Assembly: GCF_001553685.1 (NCBI RefSeq)
Contig: NZ_CP014264.1
Location: forward strand, 1-64,000
From: Streptococcus sp. oral taxon 431
GTDB taxonomy: Bacteria > Bacillota > Bacilli > Lactobacillales > Streptococcaceae
DNA length: 64,000 bases
Reading direction: 5' to 3'
Numbering within the stretch: the first letter of the stretch is position 1; each line of letters opens with the position of its first letter. Made by a program: the position numbers and the translations under genes. The notes under the pieces were generated by a model. That model was given only the letters and a program-made list of their open reading frames with translations. It searched no databases and was not told the origin of the DNA. Below are positions 17,748 to 28,012 of this stretch, piece after piece.

Positions 17748-18674
17748 ATGGCAATTTATAACAATATCACAGAACTCATCGGTAGAACACCGATTGTTAA
17801 ATTGAATAACATTGTACCAGAAGGTGCAGCAGATGTTTATGTAAAACTTGAAGCTTTTAACCCAGGATCGTCAGTTAAGGACCGTATCGCCCTAAGCATG
17901 ATTGAAAAAGCAGAGCAAGAAGGCAAACTTAAACCTGGTTCTACTATTGTGGAAGCAACAAGTGGGAACACTGGTATCGGTCTTTCATGGGTTGGTGCTG
18001 CTAAAGGTTACAAAGTTGTCATCGTTATGCCTGAAACAATGAGTGTTGAACGCCGTAAAATCATCCAAGCTTATGGTGCTGAACTAGTCCTCACTCCAGG
18101 TAGCGAAGGAATGAAAGGTGCGATTGCAAAAGCGCAGGAAATTGCTGCTGAGCGTGATGGTTTCCTACCATTACAGTTTAATAACCAAGCTAACCCAGAA
18201 GTTCACGAAAGAACAACAGGAGCTGAGATTCTAGCTGATTTCGGAGCTGACGGTTTAGATGCCTTTGTTGCTGGTGTTGGTACTGGAGGAACTATTTCAG
18301 GTGTTTCTCATGCTCTTAAAGCTGCTAATTCAAACATTCAAGTTTTTGCGGTTGAGGCAGACGAATCAGCTATCTTATCTGGTGAAAAACCTGGACCTCA
18401 TAAAATTCAAGGTATCTCTGCTGGATTCATCCCAGAAACACTTGACACAAAAGCTTACGATGGCATCGTTCGCGTAACATCAGACAATGCTCTTGCACTT
18501 GGTCGTGAAATCGGTGGAAAAGAAGGTTTCTTAGTAGGTATTTCTTCTGCTGCAGCTATCTATGCAGCAATTGAAGTTGCTAAAAAACTTGGAGCAGGCA
18601 AAAAAGTCCTTGCTCTCGCACCAGATAACGGTGAGCGTTACCTATCTACAGCGCTCTATGAGTTTGAAGTATAG
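17748..18674 (+). CDS. cysK: Cysteine synthase (O-acetylserine sulfhydrylase)
   Basis: 308 residues; PLP enzyme making cysteine from O-acetylserine and sulfide. The PLP lysine is Lys44 in GSSVKDR. The substrate loop [10 protein letters not shown] and the phosphate-binding [11 protein letters not shown] are intact. The length fits CysK rather than the longer cystathionine synthases. AGAGGTG lies 6 bases before the ATG. It is monocistronic, between two hairpins. Confidence 0.95.
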   Translation: MAIYNNITELIGRTPIVKLNNIVPEGAADVYVKLEAFNPGSSVKDRIALSMIEKAEQEGKLKPGSTIVEATSGNTGIGLSWVGAAKGYKVVIVMPETMSVERRKIIQAYGAELVLTPGSEGMKGAIAKAQEIAAERDGFLPLQFNNQANPEVHERTTGAEILADFGADGLDAFVAGVGTGGTISGVSHALKAANSNIQVFAVEADESAILSGEKPGPHKIQGISAGFIPETLDTKAYDGIVRVTSDNALALGREIGGKEGFLVGISSAAAIYAAIEVAKKLGAGKKVLALAPDNGERYLSTALYEFEV

Positions 18675-18689
18675 TCTCCTAAATACACT

Positions 18690-18709
18690 AAGCCCTGAGT
18701 ATGGGGCTT
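18690..18709 (+). terminator. cysK terminator
   Basis: AAGCCC / GGGGCTT hairpin followed by TTTTTG, 15 bp after the stop codon. Confidence 0.75.
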
Positions 18710-18758
18710 TTTGTTTACCTTCAAAGGGATTCCTCTGAGTTCCCCTCCAACAAAAGAA

Positions 18759-18780
18759 AAGGAAGCAGATTTGCTTCCTT
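18759..18780 (-). terminator. tsf terminator
   Basis: AAGGAAGCA / TGCTTCCTT, 4-base loop, then TTTTC on the minus strand, just after tsf. Confidence 0.8.
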
Positions 18781-18788
18781 ACTTTTTA

Positions 18789-19829
18789 TTAGTTATTCAA
18801 GGCTGCTGCCATTGTAGCTGCAACTTCTGCTTCAAAGTCGTTTGCAGCTTTTTCGATACCTTCACCAACTTCAAAGCGAGCGAACTCAACTACTGAAGCG
18901 TTAACTGATTCAAGGTAAGCTTCAACTGTCTTGCTGTCATCCATGATGTAAACTTGTGCAAGAAGTGTGTAAGCTTGGTCAACTTTAGTGTTGTCAAGCA
19001 TGAAGCGATCCATTTTACCTGGGATGATTTTATCCCAGATTTTTTCTGGTTTACCTTCTGCAGCCAATTCAGCTTTGATAGCTTCTTCAGCTTGAGCGAT
19101 TACTTCATCAGTCAATTGAGCTTTAGATCCGTATGCCAAGTGTGGAAGAGCTGGTTTACCAACCATAGCACGGCTTTCATTATCTTGGTCGATAACGTGG
19201 TTCAATTGTGCCAACTCATCTTTAACAAATTGCTCATCCAATTCTTTGTATGAAAGAACTGTTGGTTTCATAGCAGCGATGTGCATTGAAATTTGTTTAG
19301 CAAGTGCTTCGTCTCCACCTTCGATTACAGAGATAACACCGATACGTCCACCGTTGTGTTGGTATGCTCCGAAGTGTTGTGCATCTGTTTTTTCAATCAA
19401 AGCAAAGCGACGGAATGAGATTTTTTCTCCGATAGTCGCTGTTGCAGACACATAAGCTGCTTCAAGAGTTTCACCTGAAGGCATTGTCAAAGCAAGAGCT
19501 TCTTCGTTGTTAGCTGGTTTTCCTTCAGCGATTACTTTAGCTGTTGCGTTTACCAACTCAACAAATTGAGCGTTTTTCGCAACGAAGTCAGTTTCAGCAT
19601 TTACTTCAACAACTGCTGCAACGTTACCGTCAACATAAACACCAGTCAAACCTTCTGCAGCAACACGGTCAGCTTTCTTAGCTGCTTTTGCCATACCTTT
19701 TTCGCGAAGCAATTCAATCGCTTTTTCGATATCGCCTTCCACTTCAACCAATGCTTTTTTAGCGTCCATAACACCAGCACCAGATTTTTCACGCAACTCT
19801 TTAACAAGTTTAGCTGTAATTTCTGCCAT
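18789..19829 (-). CDS. tsf: Elongation factor Ts
   Basis: 346 residues; nucleotide exchange factor for EF-Tu. It starts [20 protein letters not shown] with the expected DAKKAL block, then AETDFVAKN. The long form is typical of streptococci. It lies 79 bp downstream of rpsB, separated by a GC-rich hairpin that probably sets the ratio of S2 to EF-Ts. Confidence 0.97.
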   Translation of the reverse strand: MAEITAKLVKELREKSGAGVMDAKKALVEVEGDIEKAIELLREKGMAKAAKKADRVAAEGLTGVYVDGNVAAVVEVNAETDFVAKNAQFVELVNATAKVIAEGKPANNEEALALTMPSGETLEAAYVSATATIGEKISFRRFALIEKTDAQHFGAYQHNGGRIGVISVIEGGDEALAKQISMHIAAMKPTVLSYKELDEQFVKDELAQLNHVIDQDNESRAMVGKPALPHLAYGSKAQLTDEVIAQAEEAIKAELAAEGKPEKIWDKIIPGKMDRFMLDNTKVDQAYTLLAQVYIMDDSKTVEAYLESVNASVVEFARFEVGEGIEKAANDFEAEVAATMAAALNN

Positions 19830-19855
19830 TTTGATTCTCCTATATTTTTTAAAAA

Positions 19856-19886
19856 TAGGAGAGCCGGGCTAAGCCCCGCCCTCCTA
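19856..19886 (-). terminator. Partial terminator between rpsB and tsf
   Basis: TAGGAG...CTCCTA arms with a GGGC/GCCC inner stem, followed by TTTTT on the minus strand. Its place inside the operon suggests partial termination. Confidence 0.7.
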
Positions 19887-19908
19887 GGTAATTACTATTT
19901 ATTATGAA

Positions 19909-20691
19909 TTAAGCGTTGTCGCCTTCTACAACTTCAACGATTTCTTCGATTGAGTCTGCTTGAGCTTCTGAAGCTGCAAATTCTGCTTCAACTGCTGCAA
20001 CAGCATCTTCACCTTGGCGACCTTCAATGATAGCGTCTGCCAATTTAGCTGTAATCAACTTAACTGCGCGGATAGCGTCATCGTTAGCTGGGATGATTAC
20101 ATCGATATCGTCTGGATCAGTGTTTGTGTCAACCATCGCTACAACTGGGATTCCCAATTTTTTAGCTTCTTTAACAGCGATTTGCTCTTTATGTGGGTCA
20201 ACTACGTACATTACATCTGGGATACGAGGCATATCTTCGATACCACCCAAGAATTTTTCAAGACGTGCACGTTGTTTGTTAAGAAGTGCAACTTCTTTCT
20301 TAGGAAGAACTTCAAAAGTTCCATCTTCTTCCATACGTTTGATTTCTTTCAAACGAGCGATACGTTTTTGGATTGTTCCCCAGTTTGTAAGAGTTCCACC
20401 CAACCAACGGTGGTTGATGAAGTATTGACCTGAACGTACTGCTTCTTCAGCAACTGCGTCAGCTGCTTGTTTCTTAGTACCAACAAACAATACAACTGCA
20501 TCGTTAGCTGCAGCATCACGCATGAAGTCGTATGCTTGGTCAGCGTATTTTACAGTTTGTTGCAAGTCGATAACGTGGATTCCGTTACGCTCAGTGAAGA
20601 TGTACTTAGCCATCTTAGGGTTCCAGCGACGAGTTTGGTGACCAAAGTGCACACCAGCCTCAAGAAGTTGTTTCATTGAAATTACTGCCAT
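19909..20691 (-). CDS. rpsB: 30S ribosomal protein S2
   Basis: 260 residues. It starts [20 protein letters not shown] and includes the typical [14 protein letters not shown] and [16 protein letters not shown]. The ORF is open further upstream to 20775, but AAGGAGA lies just before the ATG at 20691 and homologues start there. A strong promoter and a 120-base structured leader precede it. Confidence 0.97.
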   Translation of the reverse strand: MAVISMKQLLEAGVHFGHQTRRWNPKMAKYIFTERNGIHVIDLQQTVKYADQAYDFMRDAAANDAVVLFVGTKKQAADAVAEEAVRSGQYFINHRWLGGTLTNWGTIQKRIARLKEIKRMEEDGTFEVLPKKEVALLNKQRARLEKFLGGIEDMPRIPDVMYVVDPHKEQIAVKEAKKLGIPVVAMVDTNTDPDDIDVIIPANDDAIRAVKLITAKLADAIIEGRQGEDAVAAVEAEFAASEAQADSIEEIVEVVEGDNA

Positions 20692-20836
20692 GAGTATTTC
20701 TCCTTTTTGTTTTTTTCCTCTTCTTGATTTCAGCTTGCAAAACGACCCGAAGGCAACAGCTTCACAATTCATCAAGAATGAGTATTATCGTTTACACGAC
20801 AAGTTACATTATAACATAGTTGAACCTTTTTTTCAA
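20692..20836 (-). promoter_or_regulatory. rpsB promoter and structured leader
   Basis: On the minus strand, TTGAAA (20831-20836), 17 bp, TATAAT (20808-20813) with a TGn extension. The roughly 120-base leader contains TTCTTGAT pairing with ATCAAGAA and, between them, a GCC-TTCG-GGT hairpin. It may be a site for feedback control by S2; that is inference. Confidence 0.6.
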
Positions 20837-20925
20837 GTAATTTTATTAGTTTTTCAATGAAGGAAACTTCTCAAAGTAACTTCCACTGGGATGGCCAAAG
20901 TGGAAATTAGTCTAAAACGGATTTT

Positions 20926-22188
20926 TATGGTGGAATTAAGTGTGAGACGTTTGAGTTAGAAATGAGGTCTACTATGACAAAATATAAACACCTTACCCTT
21001 TCAGACCGTAATGATATCCAACTAGGCTTAGAGCGCGGTGAAACCTTCAAAGCTATTGGCCAACTTATTCTAAAAGATCCGACTACTGTTTCTAAAGAAG
21101 TCAAACGAAATAGACAAATCAGAGACTCTACCTCTAACAACCTTCCTTTCTCTCTGCTCGATAAAGCTACCTTTGTCTGTAATGGGTGCCCTAAAAGAAG
21201 ACAAAATTGTGGCTATCAGAAAATCTTCTATCTCGCTAAACAGGCTCAAAAGCAGTACGAACAAACTCTTGTCGAAGCTCGTGAAGGAACTCCCCTCAAT
21301 TCTCAGACTTTCTGGGACACGGATAAAGTCATTTCTGATGGGGTTAAAAAGGGACAACACATCTATCATATCCTCAAAACTCATAACCTTGATGTTAGCT
21401 CCTCAACCGTCTATCGATACATCCGAAAAGGTTACCTGTCTATCGCTCCGATTGATCTTGCTAGAGTCGTTAAATTTAAAGAAAGAAGAAAAAGTAATCT
21501 ACCTTCCATCCCTAAAGAGGCAAAAAAGGTCGCTCCTATGAGAATTTCCAAAATTATTTAGCCCTTAATCAACTGAATTCTTGGCTGGAAATGGACACCG
21601 TTATGGGCAGAACCGGAGGTGGAGTCTTACTGACCTTCAATCTCTCTTTCTGTAACTTTATCTTCGCTAGACTTCTGAATAATAAAACTGCCCTTAAAGT
21701 CGCCAAACATCTCTATAACATCAAGATCACTCTTCACCAAGCGGACAAAGATTTCTTCCAACTTTTTCCTGTCATCCTGACAGATAATGGTGGAGAATTT
21801 GCCAGGGTTGATGATATCGAAATGGATATGCGAGGGGAGAGTAAACTCTTCTTTTGTGACCCTAATCGCTCTGACCAGAAAGGTAGAATTGAGAAAAATC
21901 ACACGCTGATTCGCGACATTCTTCCAAAGGGAACTACTTTTGACAACTTAACTCAGGAGGACATCAATCTCGTTTGTTCACATGTCAACAGCGTCAAACG
22001 TGCTGCTTTAAATGGAAAGTCAGCCTATGAACTTTTTGAGTTTACTTACAGAGAAGAGGTTCCTAAGCTTCTTGGTATTTTTAAAATACCTGCAGAAGAC
22101 GTCTGCCAGTCTTACACATTACTCCAACATAAAATCTAAAAACTAACCTAAAGCCCCATTCAAACGTCTCACACTAACTTCCACCATA
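20926..22188 (+). mobile_element. IS30-family insertion sequence
   Basis: About 1.26 kb. The left end is TATGGTGGAATTAAGTGTG followed by AGACGTTTGA; the right end on the minus strand is TATGGTGGAAGTTAGTGTG with the same continuation. The inside is an IS30-type transposase. Related motifs (GGAA-TTAGTCTAAAACG) lie just outside both ends, so exact borders are uncertain and a target duplication was not identified. Confidence 0.75.
20974..22139 (+). pseudogene. IS30-family transposase split by a -1 frameshift
   Basis: The first frame (20974-21561, stop) encodes the N-terminal helix-turn-helix (YKHLTLSDRNDIQLGLERG, KAIGQLILKDPTTVSKEV) and a cysteine-rich insert. The second frame (usable from 21528 to 22139) encodes the DDE domain: WLEMDTV (Asp), VILTDNGGEF (Asp) and SDQKGRIEKNHTLIRDILP (Glu). 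Joining at A-AAA-AAG (21522-21528) by a -1 shift restores EAKKGRSYENFQNYLALNQ, about 389 residues in all. This is either a one-base loss in an A-run or programmed frameshifting. The start at 20974 follows GAGG. Confidence 0.8.
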
Positions 22189-22354
22189 GCGGAACTTAAT
22201 CTGAAACGCTTTCAGATAAGGGGATTTTGTGCGCTCTTTTTTTCTATTCCTTTCGGCTATAAAAGCTATAAAATCAAGCATTAGTAAAACTAGTGGAACT
22301 TAATTTGGGAATTTAGCGAAAACTTGGGATTTCACCATCTTATAAATAAGAAAA

Positions 22355-22373
22355 GAGACCCAATCTGAGTCTC
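22355..22373 (-). terminator. pcsB terminator
   Basis: GAGAC / GTCTC arms with a 9-base loop, then TTTTC on the minus strand. Confidence 0.6.
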
Positions 22374-22382
22374 AATTTTTCA

Positions 22383-23594
22383 TTAGTTTGGATAGATGTA
22401 AGTAACGTATCCTTGTGATGTAGTTGGATTAAACCATCCACGTTTGTTACCAATTGTACGGTCTCCACCATAGTTAGATTCTGATACTTGAATATTAGTT
22501 GTAGATGAAACAGCTGTAACAACCGCTACGTGACCATAACCACCATCATTCCAGCAAGCAATCGCACCAACTTGTGGCTGAGAACCAGTACGGAAGCCTG
22601 CTGCCGCTGCACTTGTAGCCCACTGTCCTCCGTTACCCCAGTAATCTCCAGCCCAAGGGGCTAATGTCTTAGCACCCCATGTACACTCTCCAACTGGATA
22701 AGTTGAGGCATTGGTACTGTATGTAGGACGTTGGCTTACTGTAGTTGCTACAGGTGTATAACTTGAATCATCATCTGATGATGAAGCTGTCGAAGAACTT
22801 GAAGTTGCTTGTACTTGTGCAGCAAAGGTTGTATTTGCTGAAGCAGCAACTGTCTGTTGTTGACTTGCTTGTTTAGCTTTATAAGCTGCTTCTGCCTCTG
22901 CTGCTGCTTTGGCTTCTGCCTCTGCTGCTGCTTTTTTCTCTAACAAGCTAGCTTTTTCATTTTCTGCTGTAGCTTTTTCAGCTGCAAGATTTAACTCAGC
23001 TACTTTCAATTCTGCTTGTTTTGTTGTCAAAGCTTGAGCATCGTCAGCAAGCGTTTGTTGGTTAGCAATGACTGTATTGATTGCTTCGTTGTTTGCAACT
23101 TGTTTTTCAGAAATAGCTTTCTTATCTTCTTTTTGTTGTTGCAACATTTTATTGTTTGCTGATACAATTTCACTCATAGCTGCTACACGAGAAATAGCTT
23201 CTGTAATTGAGTCAGAGTTAATAATCGTATTGATATAACTTGTAGCAGTTCCGTTCGTTTGTGCACTACGAGCTTGGTTTTCAAGTGATTCATTACGTGC
23301 TACGATATTTTTTGAAAGCTCTGCGATTTCACCTTCAAGTTTTTTAGATTCTTCTTGAAGTTTTTCGTTTTCAGATTGTAATTTTTCTTGCTCTGATTGA
23401 ATAGCTGAAACTTTAGTTTGAATTTCGTCTACTTGTTTTTGAGCTTCTTTCTGTTGAGCTGTCAAGTTACTAATTTTACTATCTTGAGCAGCAATCTTTT
23501 CATCTGTTGTATTTGCTTTAACACTTGAAAGAACAGCTCCTTGTGAGACTAATACTGTACTTAACAAAAGTGATGCTAGGATTTTTTTCTTCAT
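22383..23594 (-). CDS. pcsB: PcsB peptidoglycan hydrolase (cell division)
   Basis: 403 residues, secreted. The signal peptide is [21 protein letters not shown] long coiled coil (about residues 30-240, heavy in Q, E, K, A) is where FtsEX is thought to engage it. A serine-rich linker leads to a C-terminal CHAP domain with catalytic Cys ([11 protein letters not shown]) and His ([12 protein letters not shown]). It splits septal peptidoglycan and is essential or nearly so in pneumococcus. A WalR-type box lies in its promoter. Its own terminator follows. Confidence 0.95.
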   Translation of the reverse strand: MKKKILASLLLSTVLVSQGAVLSSVKANTTDEKIAAQDSKISNLTAQQKEAQKQVDEIQTKVSAIQSEQEKLQSENEKLQEESKKLEGEIAELSKNIVARNESLENQARSAQTNGTATSYINTIINSDSITEAISRVAAMSEIVSANNKMLQQQKEDKKAISEKQVANNEAINTVIANQQTLADDAQALTTKQAELKVAELNLAAEKATAENEKASLLEKKAAAEAEAKAAAEAEAAYKAKQASQQQTVAASANTTFAAQVQATSSSSTASSSDDDSSYTPVATTVSQRPTYSTNASTYPVGECTWGAKTLAPWAGDYWGNGGQWATSAAAAGFRTGSQPQVGAIACWNDGGYGHVAVVTAVSSTTNIQVSESNYGGDRTIGNKRGWFNPTTSQGYVTYIYPN

Positions 23595-23627
23595 AAGTGT
23601 GAATACTCCTTCTTTTAAGACAATACT

Positions 23628-23671
23628 AGTATATCAAAAAAAGGCCTAATAAATATTACGCCTTTATTACA
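23628..23671 (-). promoter_or_regulatory. pcsB promoter with WalR (VicR) box
   Basis: On the minus strand TGTAAT-N5-CGTAAT (23655-23671) matches the WalR direct repeat TGTWAH-N5-TGTWAH with one mismatch. TATACT (23628-23633) is the -10, about 21 bp further on. pcsB is a known WalR target in streptococci. Confidence 0.72.
23641..23664 (-). terminator. mreCD terminator overlapping the WalR box
   Basis: AAGGCCTAAT / ATTACGCCTT, one mismatch, followed by a T-run on the minus strand. It ends the long yfmF-mreD transcript. Confidence 0.6.
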
Positions 23672-23685
23672 GTTTTGTTTCTTTC

Positions 23686-24180
23686 TTATAGATATATTTT
23701 TTCAAAAATAAACTGAAAAATTAACATCCATAGACAGTTTAATATCATTGATGGAACTAGTCCATAAACGATAAAGACTGTTATACTTTCAGCAGTTAAG
23801 CCAATCATTTGCGCTAGAAGAAAACTGCCAAATTCAAAAGAGAAAGTCATCATTAAAATAGCTAATAGTCTAGTCCATCTATTTGATAAGACGATCGCAT
23901 TATTTTTATAAATGATTGCACCAATAATCACAAAAAGAAGACTGGCAATCCCTACTAAATGGAAAAAATAAATATCGTATATAAGACCAATAAATAAGCA
24001 ATAAACTAAAAATAGATACTCCGATACTTCAATAGTTTCAAACAACAAGAAGATGAAGATAAAGTGGCTCACAATTTGAAAATGTGGAAAAAAACTATTT
24101 ACAAATTGCCCTAAATGACTGTCTATTAAGACAACTATAGGCAAGAGTAAAAACATCCCTATCTGCTTCAACAGTCTCAT
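23686..24180 (-). CDS. mreD: Rod shape-determining protein MreD
   Basis: 164 residues, five to six membrane segments and little else, as expected for MreD. It overlaps mreC by four bases. In cocci it acts with MreC and RodZ in peripheral wall synthesis. Sequence alone is weakly diagnostic; the position after mreC is the main support. Confidence 0.88.
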   Translation of the reverse strand: MRLLKQIGMFLLLPIVVLIDSHLGQFVNSFFPHFQIVSHFIFIFLLFETIEVSEYLFLVYCLFIGLIYDIYFFHLVGIASLLFVIIGAIIYKNNAIVLSNRWTRLLAILMMTFSFEFGSFLLAQMIGLTAESITVFIVYGLVPSMILNCLWMLIFQFIFEKIYL

Positions 24181-24998
24181 GATGGATTCCCCACTAATTC
24201 TACGACTTTTAGGTTCATTGGATCAGCATTGAGTTTGACCATAACTTCTCTTGTTAGATAATCACTACTATGGGTAACTGATACAACCTCTCCTACGGGA
24301 ATATCTGTTGTTTTAAAGTTGCCCAGACCTCCTGTTACTACCTTGTCTCCTTGACTGATATCACTACTACTATTTAACTGGCTTATTTTAAGCAAGTCTT
24401 TTTCTTTGTCGTACCCAATAATAATGCCATATATACTAGTAGAACCGTGTTGGATTTTAACGGATATTTTCTCCGTATTTTCCGCGTTGGTCAATAAGTT
24501 GACCACAGTAGAGTTATCTTCAACCTTTCCCACGCTTCCAATCAGTCCCCCACCAGCTATAACAAGCATATTGCTTGTCACGCCTTGTTGAGAACCTGCA
24601 TCAATTGTCAACTCTTGTTTCCAGGTTGCAGGAGTTCTCATGATGACGTCAGAAGCAATTAACTTGGTTGCATTCAATTTTGACCTCATATCCAATAACT
24701 GGCGTAGTTGCTCATTTTCTTCTTTCAGACTGTCTGCTTCATTCGTTTCCTTCTTCATCTGATAGAGTTCTTTTTTAAGAGTTTCATTCTCGTTATAGGT
24801 TCTGGTCAAACGACCTAAATCAGATTTTACGGAAGAAAGCCATTGAAAAGGCTTTTGCACTATTCTATCGACTAATGAAATTCCATCTCCAGCTTTTGTT
24901 ACAACTGCACTTGATTGTGTTGTCACTAAAAAAACGGATACTACTAATACAACGACAAATAGAACAATGATATATTTTGATTTTTTAAAACGATTCAT
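24177..24998 (-). CDS. mreC: Rod shape-determining protein MreC
   Basis: 273 residues. One N-terminal membrane anchor (residues 8-30), a coiled coil (LKKELYQMKKETNEADSL) and an extracellular beta domain with SQQGVTSNMLVIAGGGLIGS and SQGDKVVTGGLG. It organises peripheral peptidoglycan synthesis. It starts 21 bp after ecfT and overlaps mreD by four bases. Confidence 0.94.
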   Translation of the reverse strand: MNRFKKSKYIIVLFVVVLVVSVFLVTTQSSAVVTKAGDGISLVDRIVQKPFQWLSSVKSDLGRLTRTYNENETLKKELYQMKKETNEADSLKEENEQLRQLLDMRSKLNATKLIASDVIMRTPATWKQELTIDAGSQQGVTSNMLVIAGGGLIGSVGKVEDNSTVVNLLTNAENTEKISVKIQHGSTSIYGIIIGYDKEKDLLKISQLNSSSDISQGDKVVTGGLGNFKTTDIPVGEVVSVTHSSDYLTREVMVKLNADPMNLKVVELVGNPS

Positions 24999-25019
24999 AC
25001 CTCTACCTTATATTACATT

Positions 25020-25814
25020 CTAAGATTTTAGCAAAAATAGAATTGCACCCAATACACAAACAAATAATAGCGCTACACTGTCTCTGTTCATCCAATTTAA
25101 CTGTCGATACTGACTGCGTCCATTCCCGCCTTGATATCCTCTAGCCTCCATGGCTGTAGCAAGAGAATCCGCTCGTTTCAAACTCGTAGCGAATAAAGGA
25201 ATCAAAATAGGAATCATAGCCTTAACTTTTTGGATTACATTTCCTTCTCCAAAATCAACACCACGCGCCTTTTGAGCATTCATAATGCGAATCGTATCAT
25301 CCATCAAGGTTGGTACAAATCGCAAACTCATAGACAACATGAGCCCAATTTCATGAACAGGCACTTTAAATCTTTTTAAAGGCCCAAGCAAGGACTCAAC
25401 TGCTGTTGCCAGGCTTAGTGGCATGGTGGTCAGAGTAAGCAAGGTTGAGAAAAAGATAATCAACACAAAGCGGCAAAAAATGATTCCTGCCTGCTCAATA
25501 CCATAGCTTGTGATTTTTATAAATCCCATCTCGAACAAGACGTGACCACCAGAGATAAAGAACAGTTGAAAAAGGGTTGTAAAAGCAATCAGAAAAAACA
25601 TAGATCGCAAACCTTTTATAAAAAAAGATAAGGGAACTTCTGATAAAACGACAAATATGCCTGTTACAATAAAAAGTATGAGATTTGTAATTGGATTATT
25701 GGCCCAAAAAGCGATGATGATCAATAAAATCATTGCTACTAACTTACTACGAGGATCTAGACGATGAATAATCGAATTTCCTGGTATGTATCGACCTAAA
25801 ATCATATTATCCAT
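25020..25814 (-). CDS. ecfT: ECF transporter T component
   Basis: 264 residues, membrane protein with about six segments. The two Ala-Arg-Gly signatures that couple to the ATPases are seen as [11 protein letters not shown] near residue 180 and [10 protein letters not shown] near 228. It forms the shared energising module with EcfA1 and EcfA2, which serves several vitamin-specific S components encoded elsewhere. It overlaps ecfA2 by eight bases. Confidence 0.94.
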   Translation of the reverse strand: MDNMILGRYIPGNSIIHRLDPRSKLVAMILLIIIAFWANNPITNLILFIVTGIFVVLSEVPLSFFIKGLRSMFFLIAFTTLFQLFFISGGHVLFEMGFIKITSYGIEQAGIIFCRFVLIIFFSTLLTLTTMPLSLATAVESLLGPLKRFKVPVHEIGLMLSMSLRFVPTLMDDTIRIMNAQKARGVDFGEGNVIQKVKAMIPILIPLFATSLKRADSLATAMEARGYQGGNGRSQYRQLNWMNRDSVALLFVCVLGAILFLLKS

Positions 25815-26646
25815 TGATAAACTCCTTAAACTCCTCTATCGTTATCGGCAATTGTTCGAAAGAAATTCCTCTGTCAACTAGCCTTTGAGCAAATCGTGTG
25901 ATTTTAGGAACACCCAATTGGATTTTTTCCATAAATTCGACATTTTGAAAGACAAGACTTGGCTTCCCACCCTTAACTAGTTTCCCTTTTTCCATCACAT
26001 AAACTTGGTCAGCAAATTCGGCCACGTCATCCATAAGGTGGGTTACTAAAACAATTGTTATGCCATCTTGATGAAGCTTTTTAAACAAGGCCATCAACTC
26101 TTTTCGACCAATTGGATCCAAACCAGCTGTCGGTTCGTCTAAGACCAAAATACTAGGCTCCATTGCCAAAATCCCAGCAATAGCAACCCTTCTCATCTGG
26201 CCACCTGAGAGTTCAAATGGACTTCGTTCAAAGAGTGATTCATCGATTCCTACTAAAGCTAGTTTTTCACGCGCAATAGCTTCTGCCTCTTCTACAGAAA
26301 CTCCAAAATTTTGAGGGCCAAAAGCCACATCTTTTAGGACAGTTTCCTCAAAAATTTGATTCTCTGCAAACTGAAACACCAACCCAACTTGTTTGCGAAT
26401 TTGGCGAATTTGCTTATTGACCGATGTTGGTGTGATCAATGTATCAAAGACACGAACACTTCCCTCTGTGGGAACTAGCAAACCATTTAAAAGCTGCAAA
26501 ATTGTGGATTTCCCACTTCCTGTATGCCCAATAATAGCAGTATAGGAACCATCTTCTATGGTCAAACTGACATCTGACAAGGCAGCTGAGGCAAAGGGCG
26601 TTCCTTCCTGATAAGTATAACTAACATTGTCTAGAATAATTCCCAT
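25807..26646 (-). CDS. ecfA2: ECF transporter ATPase EcfA2
   Basis: 279 residues. Walker [11 protein letters not shown] near residue 40, Q-loop [14 protein letters not shown], signature [14 protein letters not shown] and Walker [13 protein letters not shown]. It pairs with EcfA1 as the ATPase heterodimer of the group II ECF vitamin transporter. It overlaps ecfA1 by 16 bases and ecfT by eight, showing tight coupling. Confidence 0.94.
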   Translation of the reverse strand: MGIILDNVSYTYQEGTPFASAALSDVSLTIEDGSYTAIIGHTGSGKSTILQLLNGLLVPTEGSVRVFDTLITPTSVNKQIRQIRKQVGLVFQFAENQIFEETVLKDVAFGPQNFGVSVEEAEAIAREKLALVGIDESLFERSPFELSGGQMRRVAIAGILAMEPSILVLDEPTAGLDPIGRKELMALFKKLHQDGITIVLVTHLMDDVAEFADQVYVMEKGKLVKGGKPSLVFQNVEFMEKIQLGVPKITRFAQRLVDRGISFEQLPITIEEFKEFING

Positions 26647-27458
26647 AAAGCCTCCTCGAGCTCCTCCTCGGTCAGGTAGTGCTCTGGTAATTTTAATCCA
26701 TTATCACGCAGTGATTGTTTTAATTGGTTGACAAAGGGTTGATCTAAGCCAATTTGATCTAAATCTGATCTAGAAAATAACTCTCTAGGAGTGCTAGTTG
26801 ACTCGACTTCTCCTTTTTTCATCACCAAAACTCTGTCACTCATGGCCACCTCATCCAGATCATGCGTAATGGAGATGACTGTCATCTGATGGTCTTTGCG
26901 AATCTTCTGGACTATCTTAATCAACTCTAATCGTCCCTCAGGGTCCAACATACTTGTAGCCTCATCCAAGATTAAAATATCTGGTCGCAGAGCAACAACA
27001 CCTGCAATAGCTACTCTCTGCTTCTGACCTCCTGACAAGCGAGCTGGTTCCTTTTTAGCAAATTCAGCCATCCCAACCAATGATAAAGCCTCAGAAACGC
27101 GTTTCTTCATCTCTTCAAGTGGGATTCCTTGATTTTCCAGTCCAAAAGCAACGTCGTCTTCAACAGTTGCTCCTACGAATTGGTTATCAGGATTTTGAAA
27201 GACCATACCAATCTTACGTCTTTTTTCCCAGACATTTTCTGGAGTTAGGCAATCACCGTCTATCCAAATTTCTCCAGATTCAGCCTCGAGCAAACCATCA
27301 ATCAAGCGAACTGTCGTTGATTTTCCACTACCATTATGACCAACGATAGACAACCATTCTCCACGTTTCACGTGAAACGAAAGGTTATGAACATCATAAT
27401 GTTCTTGATCTGCCTGATATCGAAAAGACAGGTCTTTTATCTCAATAATCGATTCCAT
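26631..27458 (-). CDS. ecfA1: ECF transporter ATPase EcfA1
   Basis: 275 residues. Walker [11 protein letters not shown] near residue 40, Q-loop [14 protein letters not shown], signature [13 protein letters not shown] and Walker [13 protein letters not shown], with Glu-Ala in place of the usual Glu-Pro. It starts two bases after pgsA ends. A parS palindrome for ParB is embedded in the coding sequence at 27364-27379, near residue 30. Confidence 0.94.
   Translation of the reverse strand: MESIIEIKDLSFRYQADQEHYDVHNLSFHVKRGEWLSIVGHNGSGKSTTVRLIDGLLEAESGEIWIDGDCLTPENVWEKRRKIGMVFQNPDNQFVGATVEDDVAFGLENQGIPLEEMKKRVSEALSLVGMAEFAKKEPARLSGGQKQRVAIAGVVALRPDILILDEATSMLDPEGRLELIKIVQKIRKDHQMTVISITHDLDEVAMSDRVLVMKKGEVESTSTPRELFSRSDLDQIGLDQPFVNQLKQSLRDNGLKLPEHYLTEEELEEALWELF
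27364..27379. promoter_or_regulatory. parS site (ParB binding) within ecfA1
   Basis: CGTTTCACGTGAAACG, a perfect 16-bp palindrome with the full GTTTCACGTGAAAC core of bacterial parS. Confidence 0.88.
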
Positions 27459-27460
27459 AT

Positions 27461-28000
27461 CTAACGAAAGGTTCCTTTAAACAAATATGCGCTTCCCTTG
27501 AAATAATCATAACCAGAATAAACTGTGAAGAACAAGGCAATATAAAGAGTTATCTGACCAAGCACATTCCAGTGAAGTAGCAAGAATATAATCGCAAACA
27601 TCTGACTAAATGTCTTGATTTTTCCAGGCATAGCAGCAGCTAGAACAGTACCTCCTGTTTCAACTAAGAGCAAGCGCAAACCAGTGACTGCAAGTTCACG
27701 GCAGATAATAACTGCTACCACCCAAGCTGGTGCCATCTTTAGACCGACCAACATGATAAAGGCTGACATGACCAATAATTTATCAGCCATTGGATCTGCA
27801 AATTTACCAAAATTACTAACCACTTGCCATTTTCTAGCTAAATAACCATCTAGATAATCAGTGATACTGGCAATAGCAAAAATAACTGCTGCTATTTTAT
27901 GTAACACAGGAGATGGTCCAACTGATAGAAGGAGAATAAAAATCGGAATAAATAAAATTCTACCAAGCGTAAGCATATTAGGAATATTCTCTTTTTTCAT
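27461..28000 (-). CDS. pgsA: CDP-diacylglycerol-glycerol-3-phosphate 3-phosphatidyltransferase
   Basis: 179 residues; makes phosphatidylglycerol phosphate, the precursor of phosphatidylglycerol. The CDP-alcohol phosphatidyltransferase motif is spread over SITDYLDGYLARK...FGKFADPMADK (about residues 42-74). Four or more membrane segments. It lies 12 bp after rodZ and two bases before ecfA1, in the same run. Confidence 0.94.
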   Translation of the reverse strand: MKKENIPNMLTLGRILFIPIFILLLSVGPSPVLHKIAAVIFAIASITDYLDGYLARKWQVVSNFGKFADPMADKLLVMSAFIMLVGLKMAPAWVVAVIICRELAVTGLRLLLVETGGTVLAAAMPGKIKTFSQMFAIIFLLLHWNVLGQITLYIALFFTVYSGYDYFKGSAYLFKGTFR

Positions 28001-28012
28001 GTTATCCTTCCT

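Noticed and set aside
20692..20775. Longer rpsB start at 20775
   Set aside because: The extra residues read through the leader hairpins; AAGGAGA and the conserved MAVISMKQ start are at 20691.
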